Part shown: in pieces, positions 36,853 through 47,653 of the stretch | Numbering within the stretch: position 1 is the first letter of the stretch | Layout of the letters: the number at the start of each line of letters is the position of its first letter | From: Magnolia sinica | Lineage: Eukaryota > Streptophyta > Magnoliopsida > Magnoliales > Magnoliaceae | Assembly (NCBI RefSeq): GCF_029962835.1 | Contig: NC_080574.1 | Location: 41,284,501-41,348,500 of the forward strand | Length of the DNA stretch: 64,000 nt | Direction: 5' to 3' | Made by a program: the position numbers and the translations under genes | Notes under the pieces: model-generated | Seen by the model: only the letters and a program-made list of their open reading frames with translations | Databases searched by the model: none | Told to the model about the DNA's origin: nothing

Positions 36853-39501
36853 ATGAGGTTCTCAGCTTCTTCAGCGTTCTCACCACGGCTGCCTCGGTTA
36901 TGCATAAATCCAAGCACTCTCCGTTCAACCTCAACCTTCTGCCCTTATCCTGCGCACCCTTGCGAGCAAACCCCTCAACATTCAAACTTTCAACTGAAAC
37001 CCTCCTTAGAATCAGGATTTCCGGATAAACCCATCTCAGAAACAGGATTTCCAGAAACCCCTATTACAGATACAAAATTTGTAGAGAATCCCACCTCAGA
37101 AACTGTAATTCCAGAAAAGCCCACATCGGAAACTGTATTTCCAGGAGAAATTCATCGCCCCTCAAACCTTGTCCTCTCTCAAGATCATGTAATAGAGGTT
37201 CTTCTCAACAACCGCGACAATCCCGAATCCGCACTGAGATACTTCCACTGGGCCGAGCAGCAGCGAGGATTCATCCGAGGTGTCGATTCCCTGTGCACCA
37301 TGCTCCAGATCCTGATACAGTCGGGGAAAATCAGCAAAGTTCGCTGGCTTTTGCAACGGTCGATTTCAGGCAGCTCCGGTCCCAGTCCAACCGTCCTAGT
37401 AGATCGTCTGATAGAGGTCTCCAGAAGGTGCAATTCCAAAACTCCTTATCTATTCAAATTAACATTAGATAGTTATGTGCGGAATGGGCAGCTCAAAGAG
37501 GCTATCGAGTGTTTTACTGCGATGGTGAAAAATGACGTAGTCCCCGGCATTAGGTCTAGAAATATCCTCTTGGCTGCTTTGGTGCGATCAGATATGATTC
37601 TGGAAGCTCGGGAGTTGTATATGGAGATGCAAGATAGAGGAAGAGATTGCAATTCTTTTACTCTCAATGTGATTATGCATGCTTGTTTGAAAGAAGGGAA
37701 GCCTGAGGAAGCCGAGGAGTATTTCATAGAAGCAAAGTCTCGGGGATCTGAGATCGATGCTATTACATATAGTACAGTGATTCAGGCAGTTTGCAAGAAA
37801 CCCAATTCAAAGAGAGCTTGTGAATTGTTGAAAGAGATGAGAGATTTAGGTTGGTTTCCGTCCGAGGCTGTATACACGAGCGTAATTGGAGTTTGTATGA
37901 AGCAGGGGAATATGGTAGAGGCGTTGAGGTTAAAGGATGAGATGATAAGAAGTGGACATCTGCTGAATTTGGTGGTCGCGACAAGTCTGATAAAGGGCTA
38001 TTGCATTCAAGGTGACTTGGATAGTGCTTTGGACATGTTCTCCATGATGGTTGGTAGTGGGATTGCTCCCAATGGTGTTACCTATGCGGTCCTGATTGAA
38101 GGTTGCTTTAGAAATGGGAATATGGAAAAGGCGATGGAGCTTTATGGGCAGATGAAAATGATGGGGATTTCACCGAATGTTTTTACTTTCAATTCGTTGA
38201 TTCGGGGGTTCTTGGGAAAGAAGATGTGGGAAGAGGCGCTGAAGTTGTTCAATGAGGCAGTTGAATTTGGAGCAGCCAATGTTTTTACTTATAACAATCT
38301 TATATATTGGTTGTGTAATGAGGGTAGAATGAGGGACGCTTGCGATTTATGGGATAAGATGGTTCTGAAAGGAGTGGCACCAAGCATTGTTTCATATAAT
38401 AACTTGATACTCGGCCACTGCAAAGAAGGGAATATGGTTGAGGCATCTACCGTGTTCTCCCAAATGCATGAGGAAGGTATCAAGCCCAATGTTGTAACCT
38501 ACACTACTATGATGAATGGGTATTTCAAAAAGGGGGAGTTCAATCAAGCATTCAATCTACATAACCAAATGTTGGACTTGAGGATTGCTCCCAATGATTT
38601 CACGTTCAACACTATCATCAACAGGCTTTGTAAAGCGGGCCGGACATCTGAGGCAGTTGATATGCTCAAGAAGTTCGCAGAGGAGGGATTTGTTCCCATC
38701 TGCATGACTTACAACAGCATCATCGATGGCTTCATAAAAGAGGGCAGCATGAACTTGGCCTTGTCGATGTATCACCAAATGTGTGAAAGTGGGGTGTCCC
38801 CTAATGTCTTTACGTACACAAGTTTCATTGATGGGTTCTGCAGAAATGGGAGTATAGATCTTGCTCTGAAGATGTGGAATGAGATGAAAAACAAGGGTCT
38901 CCAATTAGATGTTGCTGCGTATAATGCTCTAATCGATGGATTTTGCAAGAAAGGAAATATGGACAGCGCACGTGAGCTTTTCGAAGAATTGGTTAGAGTA
39001 GGTTTGGCTCCCAGCACCGTCATTTACAACACCCTGATTGGTGGGTATAGGAATCAAAACAATATGGAGGCAGCATTTGATCTGCACAAGAGAATGTTTG
39101 AAGAGGGGATTCCTTGTGATTTAGCTACTTACACAACGTTAATAGATGGATCACTGAAAGTGGGTAATATCCTCTTTGCTTCGGAACTCTATGCTGAGAT
39201 GCTGGCCAAGGGAGTTGAGCCTGATATCATCACGTTTACAGTTCTCATAAATGGTCTATGCAATAGTGGACAGCTGGAGAATGCACGGAAAGTCTTGGAT
39301 GACATGGATAGAGAGAAGAAGTGTCCTAATGTTCTTGTTTATAACGCCTTGATTGCGGGATACTTCAGGGAAGGCAATATGCAGGAGGCTTTTAGATTAC
39401 ATGATGAAATGCTTGATCGAGGCCTTGTGCCTGATGATGTGACTTATGATATTTTGGTGAATGCAAAGGTTGAAAGCAACGTCTCCCTTGCTGGTAGATG
39501 A
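36853..39501 (+). CDS. P-type pentatricopeptide repeat protein (At3g54980-like), mitochondrial
   Basis: An intact, intronless 882-residue protein, stop at 39499-39501. PPR proteins bind organellar RNA one base per repeat and act in stability, splicing or translation. Residues 1-50 are Ser/Pro/Arg-rich and lack acidic residues at the very start (MRFSASSAFSPRLPRLC), fitting an organelle transit peptide. Residues ~55-100 hold an odd run of SETGFPEKP-like repeats. From residue 198 to 861 there are 19 consecutive 34-35-residue P-type motifs plus a partial twentieth (DVTYDILVN), with no E or DYW tail. Order and motif wording match Arabidopsis At3g54980, of similar length (about 850), so I take it as the orthologue. 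Residues 5 and 35 of motifs 8-19 read NN, NS, NN, TN, NI, NN, TD, NS, ND, TD, TN, ND, which by the published PPR code suggests Y-C-Y-A-N-Y-G-C-U-G-A-U. No other in-frame ATG lies just upstream. A foldback MITE and a GA tract abut the start. A truncated copy lies at 59231. Confidence 0.95.
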   Translation: MRFSASSAFSPRLPRLCINPSTLRSTSTFCPYPAHPCEQTPQHSNFQLKPSLESGFPDKPISETGFPETPITDTKFVENPTSETVIPEKPTSETVFPGEIHRPSNLVLSQDHVIEVLLNNRDNPESALRYFHWAEQQRGFIRGVDSLCTMLQILIQSGKISKVRWLLQRSISGSSGPSPTVLVDRLIEVSRRCNSKTPYLFKLTLDSYVRNGQLKEAIECFTAMVKNDVVPGIRSRNILLAALVRSDMILEARELYMEMQDRGRDCNSFTLNVIMHACLKEGKPEEAEEYFIEAKSRGSEIDAITYSTVIQAVCKKPNSKRACELLKEMRDLGWFPSEAVYTSVIGVCMKQGNMVEALRLKDEMIRSGHLLNLVVATSLIKGYCIQGDLDSALDMFSMMVGSGIAPNGVTYAVLIEGCFRNGNMEKAMELYGQMKMMGISPNVFTFNSLIRGFLGKKMWEEALKLFNEAVEFGAANVFTYNNLIYWLCNEGRMRDACDLWDKMVLKGVAPSIVSYNNLILGHCKEGNMVEASTVFSQMHEEGIKPNVVTYTTMMNGYFKKGEFNQAFNLHNQMLDLRIAPNDFTFNTIINRLCKAGRTSEAVDMLKKFAEEGFVPICMTYNSIIDGFIKEGSMNLALSMYHQMCESGVSPNVFTYTSFIDGFCRNGSIDLALKMWNEMKNKGLQLDVAAYNALIDGFCKKGNMDSARELFEELVRVGLAPSTVIYNTLIGGYRNQNNMEAAFDLHKRMFEEGIPCDLATYTTLIDGSLKVGNILFASELYAEMLAKGVEPDIITFTVLINGLCNSGQLENARKVLDDMDREKKCPNVLVYNALIAGYFREGNMQEAFRLHDEMLDRGLVPDDVTYDILVNAKVESNVSLAGR

Positions 39502-40310
39502 AGCTTTGGATTTTCTCGAGATAATTTTATGTCACACCCAAGCAAAAAAAGCGTGGAAGCATATGATATTTATCACCGATGCTCAATCTTCTACCATTTT
39601 TACATGAAGGTAAGGAATGCGAGCACCCTTTTTGTTTCTTCTGTTTGATTTATAGAGGGATGCTAATTCCAGATGCTCCACCTTAAAGTACTAGACACAA
39701 ACACAACATGTGTGTGATACAAAAGATGTTTGTCAGGTCCAGGATGTTTATCAATTGGGACCCTCAATGCATGCATCCCATACCATAAACCAGGCTGGCT
39801 GGCACGTCAGATAAGCAACACATGTACCTTTAATGCTGACCTTCGGTGATCATTTTGCTAACCATAGTCCACCTGATGAATGGAGCAGCTTCAGCTTTAT
39901 TTATTTATTTATTTTTTAATTCATAGTAGGAACTAGGAACCACCCTATGAATTCCCTCTCCTGAACAGGAGTACCATGTTGGTGTGTGGTAATGTTTGTG
40001 TTTAGCTCTTGAAATTTGGCCCTCCGGAATCAACATTAAATGTATTCCATGAGTAACATTATCTTTGTTCAAGAAGTGTCAATATTTTTGTCGGACTCTT
40101 TCAAAGGAAGGTTGGGGCCAGTTCGCGCATAACTAAGATTGTAAGTGGAACCATGGTTCTAGTGTTCAAGTTGAGAATGTAATAATAACTGGTCCCTAAT
40201 CCTATGACCATGTTGCTTGGGAGTTTTTACTTTCTAGCTTGAAAAATGTGGTTCGGTTCAAAATATATGAGGTGGATTAAAGAATGCATTTCTTTTCTGC
40301 TTCATTTTCT
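39502..40310 (+). other. 3' flank of the PPR gene
   Basis: Noncoding. From 39502 to about 40305 it is matched in pieces by 59940-60510 behind the PPR pseudogene, so gene and 3' flank were duplicated together. It includes TCACACCCAAGC (39533) and the ~140-bp block (40157-40305) that is tandemly tripled in the other copy. No clear single poly(A) signal could be chosen. Confidence 0.6.
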
Positions 40311-40317
40311 ATCCTTT

Positions 40318-40440
40318 TAATGGATCTCCACCGGGCTTCTTCTCTAGTTCTAGAGTTATGAGGCAAGGGGACTCTCTATCTCCATTCTCTTTTCGATTGT
40401 GGGCCTGTGGCAGAAAGTCTTAGCATGATGAAGGATATGT
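40318..40440 (+). mobile_element. L1-type LINE reverse transcriptase fragment
   Basis: Encodes SPPGFFSSSRVMRQGDSLSP, the conserved plant L1 RT block (GSPxGFFxSSRGLRQGDPLSP), followed by a damaged ALSMM-like end. About 120 bp, inserted just after the shared PPR 3' flank; the second PPR copy lacks it. A dead fragment. Confidence 0.75.
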
Positions 40441-41161
40441 AAATATGTAATCAGCAATCTGAAGTGTATACATGTAACTGCAATGGAGGCCAACGTTTAT
40501 GTATGAATCAAATGCATTCGTTACCAATATTTTAATAATGGGTGCTTGTCTTTGTTCTCCCTTCCTGAGGTCAAGGGTCTTTGCTAGTTGAGGGTCCTTG
40601 GGTCTTTTGCTTCAGTCCCCTTTTCTCCTGATGCCCAGCCCCTCAACCTCATCCATGGGTGTGGAACCTAGTTTGGGCCTGTTGATCCCCATCTGCATGG
40701 GAATGCTTTGGATGTCTCTCCCCTTCAGGTTGCTTTCTGTCTAGATGAATCCCATTCCCCCTTTGGTAACTCTTTCTCCCCGATCCTTTCCCCGGGCTCT
40801 ATGGAAAGGACTAGTGGCTGCAGTTACGGTTAAGAGATGGTTATGGGATGCAATGTGTCACATGGGTAGACTACTTGGGGTGGTTTTTGGAGATCAGGAT
40901 GGGGATTATGTTGCCACGTTCCATCTTATGAAGCAAAGAGGTATTTAGATCTCGGCCAGGGTGGTGTAGAATAGATCTCTCAAGTATACTAAGGGAAGTA
41001 GAGAACTTGTTAATCTATGAGATGATCCAAATGAGCACTTCGTTGGGTTTCCTTGGGGTGGAAGGAGAGGGAGATGGGTTAGGAAGGTTATCCCATGAGG
41101 ATCCTTTGTTAGGAAGGTTATCCAATGAAGATCCTTTCTTGAAATGTTCGTGGGTTGGGAT

Positions 41162-41527
41162 CAGGGTATTTTGTAATGGTAATGGTGGCTGCAACAACCA
41201 CCACTTTCACATTTATGATATGGGCCATAATGCCTGTTATAGTCTCTCTCCTTCTTCTTCTTCTTCTTCTTCTTCTTCTTCTTCATCTTCTTTTTAATTT
41301 TTTTTTAAAATTTTTTTTTAAAAAATTTTAAATTGAAAAAAAACCTGAAAAACTTGTATTTACGGGGGCATAACGCGCCGTTACATTGGTCGTAATGGTG
41401 ATTTTGGCCTTACGGGTCATTTTTTTTCCATAATGGCCATTATGACCACATAATGTGTAATAGTCACCATTGTTACCTTTACGTAATGGCTTTTACGGCT
41501 CCGTAACAGTTGTTATAGTACACCATG
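41162..41527. mobile_element. hAT-like nonautonomous element, 366 bp
   Basis: Ends CAGGGTATTTTG (left) and, on the reverse strand, CATGGTGTACTA (right). Flanking 8-bp direct repeats GTTGGGAT and GTTCGGAT differ at one base. The interior is built from GTAATGG / CCGTTAC words on both strands with a (TTC)n run at 41256-41293. No coding capacity. 8-bp target duplications and CA-GG starts are hAT hallmarks. It shares termini with 52883-53300 and 42372-44312. It splits the LINE between ORF1 and the endonuclease. Confidence 0.75.
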
Positions 41528-42079
41528 GTTCGGATATCCCCAGAAACACATAAAGTTAGGTTAGTTCTCTAGAAAATGAAACCAATTATTATTGTTGTTC
41601 AAGAATCTAAGCTCAAATCTATTGATAGGAGTGTTGTCAAGTCCATTTGGGGTCGTAAGTCAGTCCAATGGGCTTCTTTGTATTCGGTAGGGGCGTCGGG
41701 GGCATCACTATTATGTGGAATCCCTCACTTTGGAACAAGGTAGATAGTTGGGTGGGGTCTTTTTCTGTTAGTGTTTTCTTTTTGGAGATTTTATCAGGCT
41801 CTTAAGTGAGTTTTTTTTTTTTTTTTTTTTTTTTTAAATAAATAAAAAAATTTGTTTTTTCCTTTCCAGGGTCTACGACCCTAAGGGCCCTTTTGGATAT
41901 CACCAAATAAGTTGCTTTTTAACTTGTGTTAAGTAAGTTACTGTTTTTTCCTTAAAGTTAGTTTGGTGAGTATTGTTGTAAAAGTAACTTATGTGCCAAA
42001 AGCTACTTATCTTAATAAGTAATTATTTTTAGCTTCCTTACTTATAACTTTTCAACTTGTCTTTCTAAACTTGTCTTTC

Positions 42080-42371
42080 TCATAGTCCATGTCAAAGGAG
42101 GCTCTCTCTTATAGTCCATATCAAAGGAGGCCCCACGTGGTGGACTGTCCACATTGAAGGTGGGGCTGACATAGTGGACGGTCCACATAAAAATGGGCCC
42201 TACATGGTGGATGACCCCATATTAATGTGGGCCCACATATGGATGGTCCACATCAAAGGTTGGCCCATAATGATAAAAAGTCCACATCCAAAGTGGGCTG
42301 GTATGATGGACGACCCACTCCAAAGATGGGGCTTATATGATGGACAATCTACATCAAAGGTGGGTTCTACA
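42080..42371. repeat. 34-bp minisatellite, left part
   Basis: About eight imperfect units of ~34 bp with the pattern GATGGACGGTCCACATCAAA followed by GGTGGGCC. It ends exactly at the target site (GTTCTACA) of the hAT element at 42372 and resumes beyond it at 44313. Confidence 0.85.
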
Positions 42372-42659
42372 CAAGGTATTTCGTACCGGTATCGGTTGGC
42401 GTAATGGTGCCCACCGATACGGATACGGGGGCGTAACGGTGTAATTTTTTTTTTTTTTTGCCAAAAAAATATGAAAAAATATGGATTAAATCCGGAATAT
42501 TCTAAGTATTCCAAATATGTATTTATTTATAATTTGGAACATGTTTATGGTGGTGTAACGGTCCACTCTTTGGTGAGAATGCTATATCGGGCTATCTAAT
42601 AGATTTATGAACCTGAAAACTTGGAATTAACTGCAAACCTTTTATATTTAGTTTTCTAA

Positions 42660-42721
<62 letters not shown>

Positions 42722-43806
42722 CAATAATGAATGCAATACCAAAACATCTTATATTTTCTAGTTTTCCTTTTATTTATTGTGCTAGTGCATTGCATACTTC
42801 GTGACTCGCATACATTTCAATTCAATATATAGATTTAAGGACTTTTGTATCCTATTATGTAATTCATATATCTAACAATTTGATATCATTTTCCTCGATA
42901 GATCTTTAAAAAAAAAAATTAAATAAAATTTTGGCAAATAGTATTGTCAATTCGAAGCTGATTAGGGGACCATTTGATGCCCTAAACTGGCCTCAAATTA
43001 ATGCATTCTATTGGCACTTATCCCACTAATGGATTGGTGGACATTTATTGGACAATGAAAAATGAAAAATATCAAACGGTCCTATTTCAAAAAACAAGTG
43101 TCTACAAACTAATAGTGAAAATTGTTCAAACAATTTAATTTTGGGATTGTGACTTAGCAACAATGGTCCCAAAATTTAATTGGTTAATTTTGAGTTGATA
43201 TATACCTCATGTATAAATTTTTAGGGCCATGTACGTGGGGTTCACTTGATTATGTATTATATATACATGTCATCCATCCATTTTGTCAACTCATTTAAGG
43301 TATTGGAAAAAAAAAAGATAGGTAAATCCAAATCTTAGGTGGACCACTAGTGGGCCAGGCGGGCCACCTCGATATATTTGTATATCCATGCCGTCAATCC
43401 ATTTTGCCAACTCATTTTAAGGCATGGTCCAAAAATTTAGGTAGATTTAAATCTTCAGTGGACCACTAGTGAGCGTGCCTTTAAAAGTGGGGCCCACCTC
43501 AATGCATTTGTTGTATATCCATGTGGTCCATCCTTTTTGCCCACTTATTTCAGGGCATGGACCAAAAAATGAGGCTGATCCAAATCTTAGGTGGATCACA
43601 AAATGGGTCTAAAGAAGATTTTAATGGTGGGCATTCAATCTCAACTGCGTGGTCCAATTGAGATTTTGATCCCTTCATTTCAAGGATTATGCTTTAAAAT
43701 GAACTTGAAAAAATATGGATGACATGGATTTACCATACATAAATCAAGGTGGGCCCCACCCCACGTAATAAAATAGTGAGTGTGCACTATGCAGCGTGCA
43801 CTGCAG

Positions 43807-43849
<43 letters not shown>

Positions 43850-43960
43850 AAACTGCATGGCTGTGAAACAGCCACGCCATTCCGTTCATTTTTTCTGGAA
43901 AAAGAAAAGAAGAGAGAGGGAAATGAAAAGAAAAGAGGGAAAGAAGAGAGAGGGGACCGA

Positions 43961-44014
<54 letters not shown>

Positions 44015-44312
44015 GCAGCCGCTGCAGCAGCGCCGTAACCGTAGCCACATCAGCAGCCACAGCCCCATGATAAGAAGAAGAAGAAGAAGAAGAAGAAAAG
44101 AAGAAAAGGGTTTTTTTTTTTTCATTTTTCTTTAGGGTTATGGACCGTAACGTTTGTTATGGTACCATAACGGCTGTTATGGGTTGTAACGGCCGTTATG
44201 AACCCAAAAAACAGATGTGCCCCGTTTCGGGGCCAAATCGCGTAACGGTTGATGCCGTTACCATTATGTATCTGCCGTTACGGCCGAAACGTAACCAATT
44301 TGGGATACCTTA
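42372..44312. mobile_element. hAT-like element, 1.94 kb, inside the minisatellite
   Basis: Ends CAAGGTATTTCG and, reverse strand, TAAGGTATCCCA; flanked by 8-bp GTTCTACA (42364-42371) and GTTCTGCA (44313-44320), one difference. Terminal arms carry CGTAACGG / CCGTTACG words like the two shorter hAT elements. The interior has (TA)n (42664-42718), a small MITE-like block (42964-43087), three tandem foldback-arm units (43230-43560), an opposing arm (43600-43760), (AT)n (43809-43844) and (GA)n (43964-44010). No transposase. Confidence 0.7.
43230..43760. repeat. Three tandem arm units of the GTGGACCAC foldback family
   Basis: Three direct ~115-130-bp units, each with CATCCATCCATTTTG-like text, an AACTCATTT-like word, a 'ggtccaaaaaat' block and AATCTTAGGTGGACCAC. 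A single inverted arm (GTGGTCCAATTGAGATTTTG, ~43650) follows. Looks like arm amplification within a foldback MITE. Confidence 0.6.
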
Positions 44313-44880
44313 GTTCTGCATGATAGGCAGTGGACATTGAAACTGGGCCCCACATGATGGATGACCCATATTGAGTTGGCCCCACATGATGAATGACTCA
44401 CATCCAAGGTGAGCCCTCCATGATGGGTAACCCACATTGAAGGTGGGGCATGCGTGATGGATAGTCCACATCAAATGTGTGCTCCACATGATGGGCAATT
44501 AATAATGGTGGGCCCCACATGATGGGTGGTCCACATCAAAGGTCAACCTTAATTATGAGTGGCCCATATCCAAGGCGGGCCTTGCATGATGGACGACCCA
44601 CATCAAAGGTGGGCTCCACATGATGGGCGGTGATATTGAAGGTGGGCCCCACATGATGGACAATAACATTGATGGTGGGCCCCCCACTTGATGGATGTCC
44701 AACATTAAAGGTGGGCCCTACATAATGAATGGTGCATATTAAAGGTTGGGCCATAGTGATGAATGGCCCACATCCAAGGTGGGCCCCATTTGATGGACGA
44801 CCCACATCAAAGGCAGGGCCCATATGATGAATGCTTCAAATCAAAGGTTGGCCCCACATGATGGATGGTGGATGTGAGGG
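44313..44880. repeat. 34-bp minisatellite, right part
   Basis: About sixteen or seventeen further ~34-bp units (GGTGGGCCCCACATGATGG, then ATGGTCCACATCAAA), continuous with the left part before the hAT insertion. Units are diverged, so the array is not freshly amplified. Both long overlapping frames here are artefacts of the repeat. Confidence 0.85.
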
Positions 44881-44917
44881 GGCCCAAACAGACTTGAGGG
44901 ATAATTGCTTATTATAT

Positions 44918-46407
44918 ATATATGAGAGATAACAGAAACTTTCATTAAAAGAGAAACAGGGAACAACCAGCCCGCTGAGATAGTGAGTTAGTTAGGTCCA
45001 TACAAAAGAACATTACAATCTTTTAGAGGAATAACAATAGAAGCCCATTCGAAAATATAGAACTGAACCCTTTGCATAATGAACTCCCGCCCTTTAGACC
45101 CCCCTCTAAAACATCTCCCATTCCTCTCTTCCCACACCGCCCACCAAATAGCTGTAAGAGATAATCTCCAGATAATAGATTTCTGCTTACAAAAGGAAAC
45201 CCCATGCTAGGCCATAAGCAGCTGACCCGTCGAATTGGGGAGGGCCCACGAAAGATTGAACCAGGAAAGAAAACAAGACCAAATCTGGCCTATGAGAGGG
45301 TAGTGAATAAATAGGTGATAACTGACTCTTCCTCTGCCATGCAGCAAAGACAAATGTTGGGAAGAATCATACCCTTTTTCCTCAAATTATCTACCGTCAA
45401 CACTTTGCCCTTACCTACCAACCACGCAAAAACTGCAATCTTCGGGGGAATCTTGTATTTCCACAGCTTTTCAGTCCACACTTCTTCTGTCATCTGAGAG
45501 TTTCTGGCACAAAAGTTATAGGCTGATTTAACCGAGAAGAGGCCCGATTTATCTTGGATCCACACCAATTTGTCGATGTCTCCTTGGATGGGATTACCCT
45601 TACTAATGCACTCCATGAGGGCCGCATATTCTGATGTCTCCCAATCTTGGAGATTCCATCTTAAGGGCGGATTCCACACAACCTCCATTCCATGAAAATC
45701 ATAACTGTCGGCCACCGATATGAATCTATTAGGAGCTAGATGGTAGATGTTTGGGAAAGCACATTTAAGGGGTTGATCCCCTACCCACACATCTTCCCAA
45801 AACTGAACTTTGTCCCCTTTGCCGATGGAGAACCGAATGCCTTGATGTATCTCCTTCATGCTTAAAATATCTTTCCATTGGGCTGAAGCCCTATACATTG
45901 AACTATCTCTCGTCCACCACCCCCCTGAAGATTGACCATATTTACTCTTAATCAAACGGTTCCAAAGAGTATCTGGTTCATTTCCAAGCCTCCAGGTCCA
46001 CTTCCCTAGGAGAGCTCGGTTCATGCTTCTAAGATCCCTCACACCTGCGCCGCCCTTGTGCACATTCTGACACACCGTCTTCCAATTCACCAAATGAAAT
46101 TTCTTCCTATCTTCCTTGCCATGCCAAAGGAAGTCTCGTCTGAGTTTTTCGAGCTTGCGTAAGATTGCATTCGGACATTTGAACAAAGACATGAAATATA
46201 AGGGCAAGTTAGAAATGACTGCCCCCCCCTAAGGATAAGTACTTGCATTTCCATCTGGCTAGGAAATGTTCAAATCTGTCAATAACTTTGTCCCACAATG
46301 ACTTAGGAGGCTTTCCTAAACATAATGGAAGGCCAACAAAGGTAGACGGGAGATTACCGATCGAGCAGTCGAAAGAACTGGCAAAGAGAGAGGTCTCAAC
46401 ATCTTCC
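44918..46407 (-). mobile_element. 5'-truncated L1-type LINE with target duplication
   Basis: Minus-strand LINE, about 1.49 kb. The 305-residue open stretch 45290-46207 is the ORF2 C-terminus: LRRDFLWHGKEDRKKFHLVN, the SSGGWWT region, FWEDVWVGDQPL and the zf-RVT region near KLWKYKIPPKIAVFAWL. 46209-46409 carries the preceding GNLPSTFVGLPL. The 14-bp duplication ATTGCTTATTATAT flanks it (44904-44917 and 46408-46421). It ends in an AT tail. Typical target-primed insertion truncated at the 5' side. The long open stretch suggests it is the youngest LINE here. Confidence 0.85.
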
Positions 46408-46570
46408 ATTGCTTATTATATTGACAACCAAACATGCTTTTCTACTTTTTGGTTGATAAGTATGTTGGTTACCAAACATACTTACCGGTTGAATAAGTAA
46501 AAAACCAAGATAAGCTACTTATGGTACAAGTAGCTTATCCAAAGTAACTTCTGATCCAAACACCCCCTAA

Positions 46571-47051
46571 TCATCCTGCCCTTTCCCATCACTTTTGGGA
46601 GAACCTCTCCTTTGTCTATGAAAGGTGGTAGCTCTCATGGTGTGTGGGAGATGACTTTAATGTTGTTTGGTTCGCACATGAAAAGTTGCATGGTGGGAGG
46701 GTGTCTGCTACCATGCGGGGCTTCTCAAATTGGTTCCTCAAGCATAACATGGTGGATCTCCACATGAAGGGTGTGAGGTTCACTTGGCCGAGTGGCCAGG
46801 CTTCCCCGTTCATGTCCTTACTGGATCATTTTATTGTTTATGCTGACTGGGTTCAACATTTCCAGTTTTCCACCTTTCTTGACAGTCTTGGTCTTCCTAG
46901 GTCTGTGTCGGATCACTGTCCTATCCTGCTGGAGGTTGAGGAAATGAACTGGGGTCCCAAACCCTTTAGGTGTGAGCTAGCGTGGCTTGAAGTAGAGGGT
47001 TTTCGATCCTTAGTGAATGGTGGTCTTCTTTCGAGATTGAAGGCCGAGTAG
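46571..47051 (+). mobile_element. LINE endonuclease region
   Basis: Part of the 40560-49890 LINE. GDDFNVVWFAHEKLHGGR is the (G)GDFN block of the APE-like endonuclease, followed by FTWPSGQASPFMSLLDHFIV and PRSVSDHCPILLEVEE (the SDHxP catalytic block). Catalytic Asp and His motifs are readable, although the upstream half lies beyond a 4.7-kb insertion. Confidence 0.8.
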
Positions 47052-47653
47052 GCTTTAGGCTCTTCAAAAAGCTGAAATTGTATGAAGCTAAGCTTGTCTC
47101 TTGGAAGCATGAAGTTTTTTTTCTCTCAAGGAATTGAAGCTGGATTCGTTGTTGTTCAATATCCAGTTGCTGGATATCGAGGAAGGAAGTTGTTTACTGT
47201 TTGATCTGGAGCAAGTGGAAAGAGATGAGTTTTCTTTTAAATACCAATCTAGGGTTTATGAGGATGCGATCAAATGGTGTCAGCACTTGGCTAAAAGAAG
47301 GTGATAAAAACACTAAGTAATTTCATGGCGTAGCCAACATCAGAGCCAGGGCCAATTGCAACTCTTCCTTGTTAGTTGATAGGGTGAGATTGGTTGACAA
47401 AGGCCCTCATTTGTGAGGCCATTATGGATTATTTCCGCTCTCTGCTCTCGAATAAGGGCCTCTAGAGACCTTTCCCTAACAATTTAGCTTTCAATTTCCT
47501 CTCTTTGGAGGAGATTGAATCCCTGGAGGTCCCCATTCATTTAGAGGAAGTCAAGGAAGTTGTTTGGGCCCTAGGTAAGGACAAAGCCCGGGCCCCGATG
47601 GTTTTCCTTAGGCCTTTTTTCAATCCTTCTAGGATGTTGTTCACCTTGATCTA

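Larger units (their letters stand above)
41885..46567. mobile_element. PIF/Harbinger-like element enlarged by nested insertions
   Basis: The left end GGGCCCTTTTGGATATCACC and the right end (reverse strand) GGGGGTGTTTGGATCAGAAG are related inverted ends of the PIF/Tourist type, flanked by TAA on both sides (41882-41884, 46568-46570). LINE endonuclease sequence resumes on the other side (before: VGSFSVSVFFLEIL; after: FSHHFW-like, then VGDDFNVVWF), which confirms the boundaries. No transposase remains. Inside are the 34-bp minisatellite, a hAT element and a LINE. Without these the element would be roughly 1.2 kb. Confidence 0.75.

Noticed and set aside
43680-44135. Long overlapping reading frames (up to 128 codons) on both strands
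   Set aside because: They are translations of (AT)n, (GA)n and (GAA)n runs inside a hAT element.
42080-44880. CRISPR-like array from regularly spaced repeats
   Set aside because: Units are contiguous and diverged without unique spacers, in a plant nuclear context.
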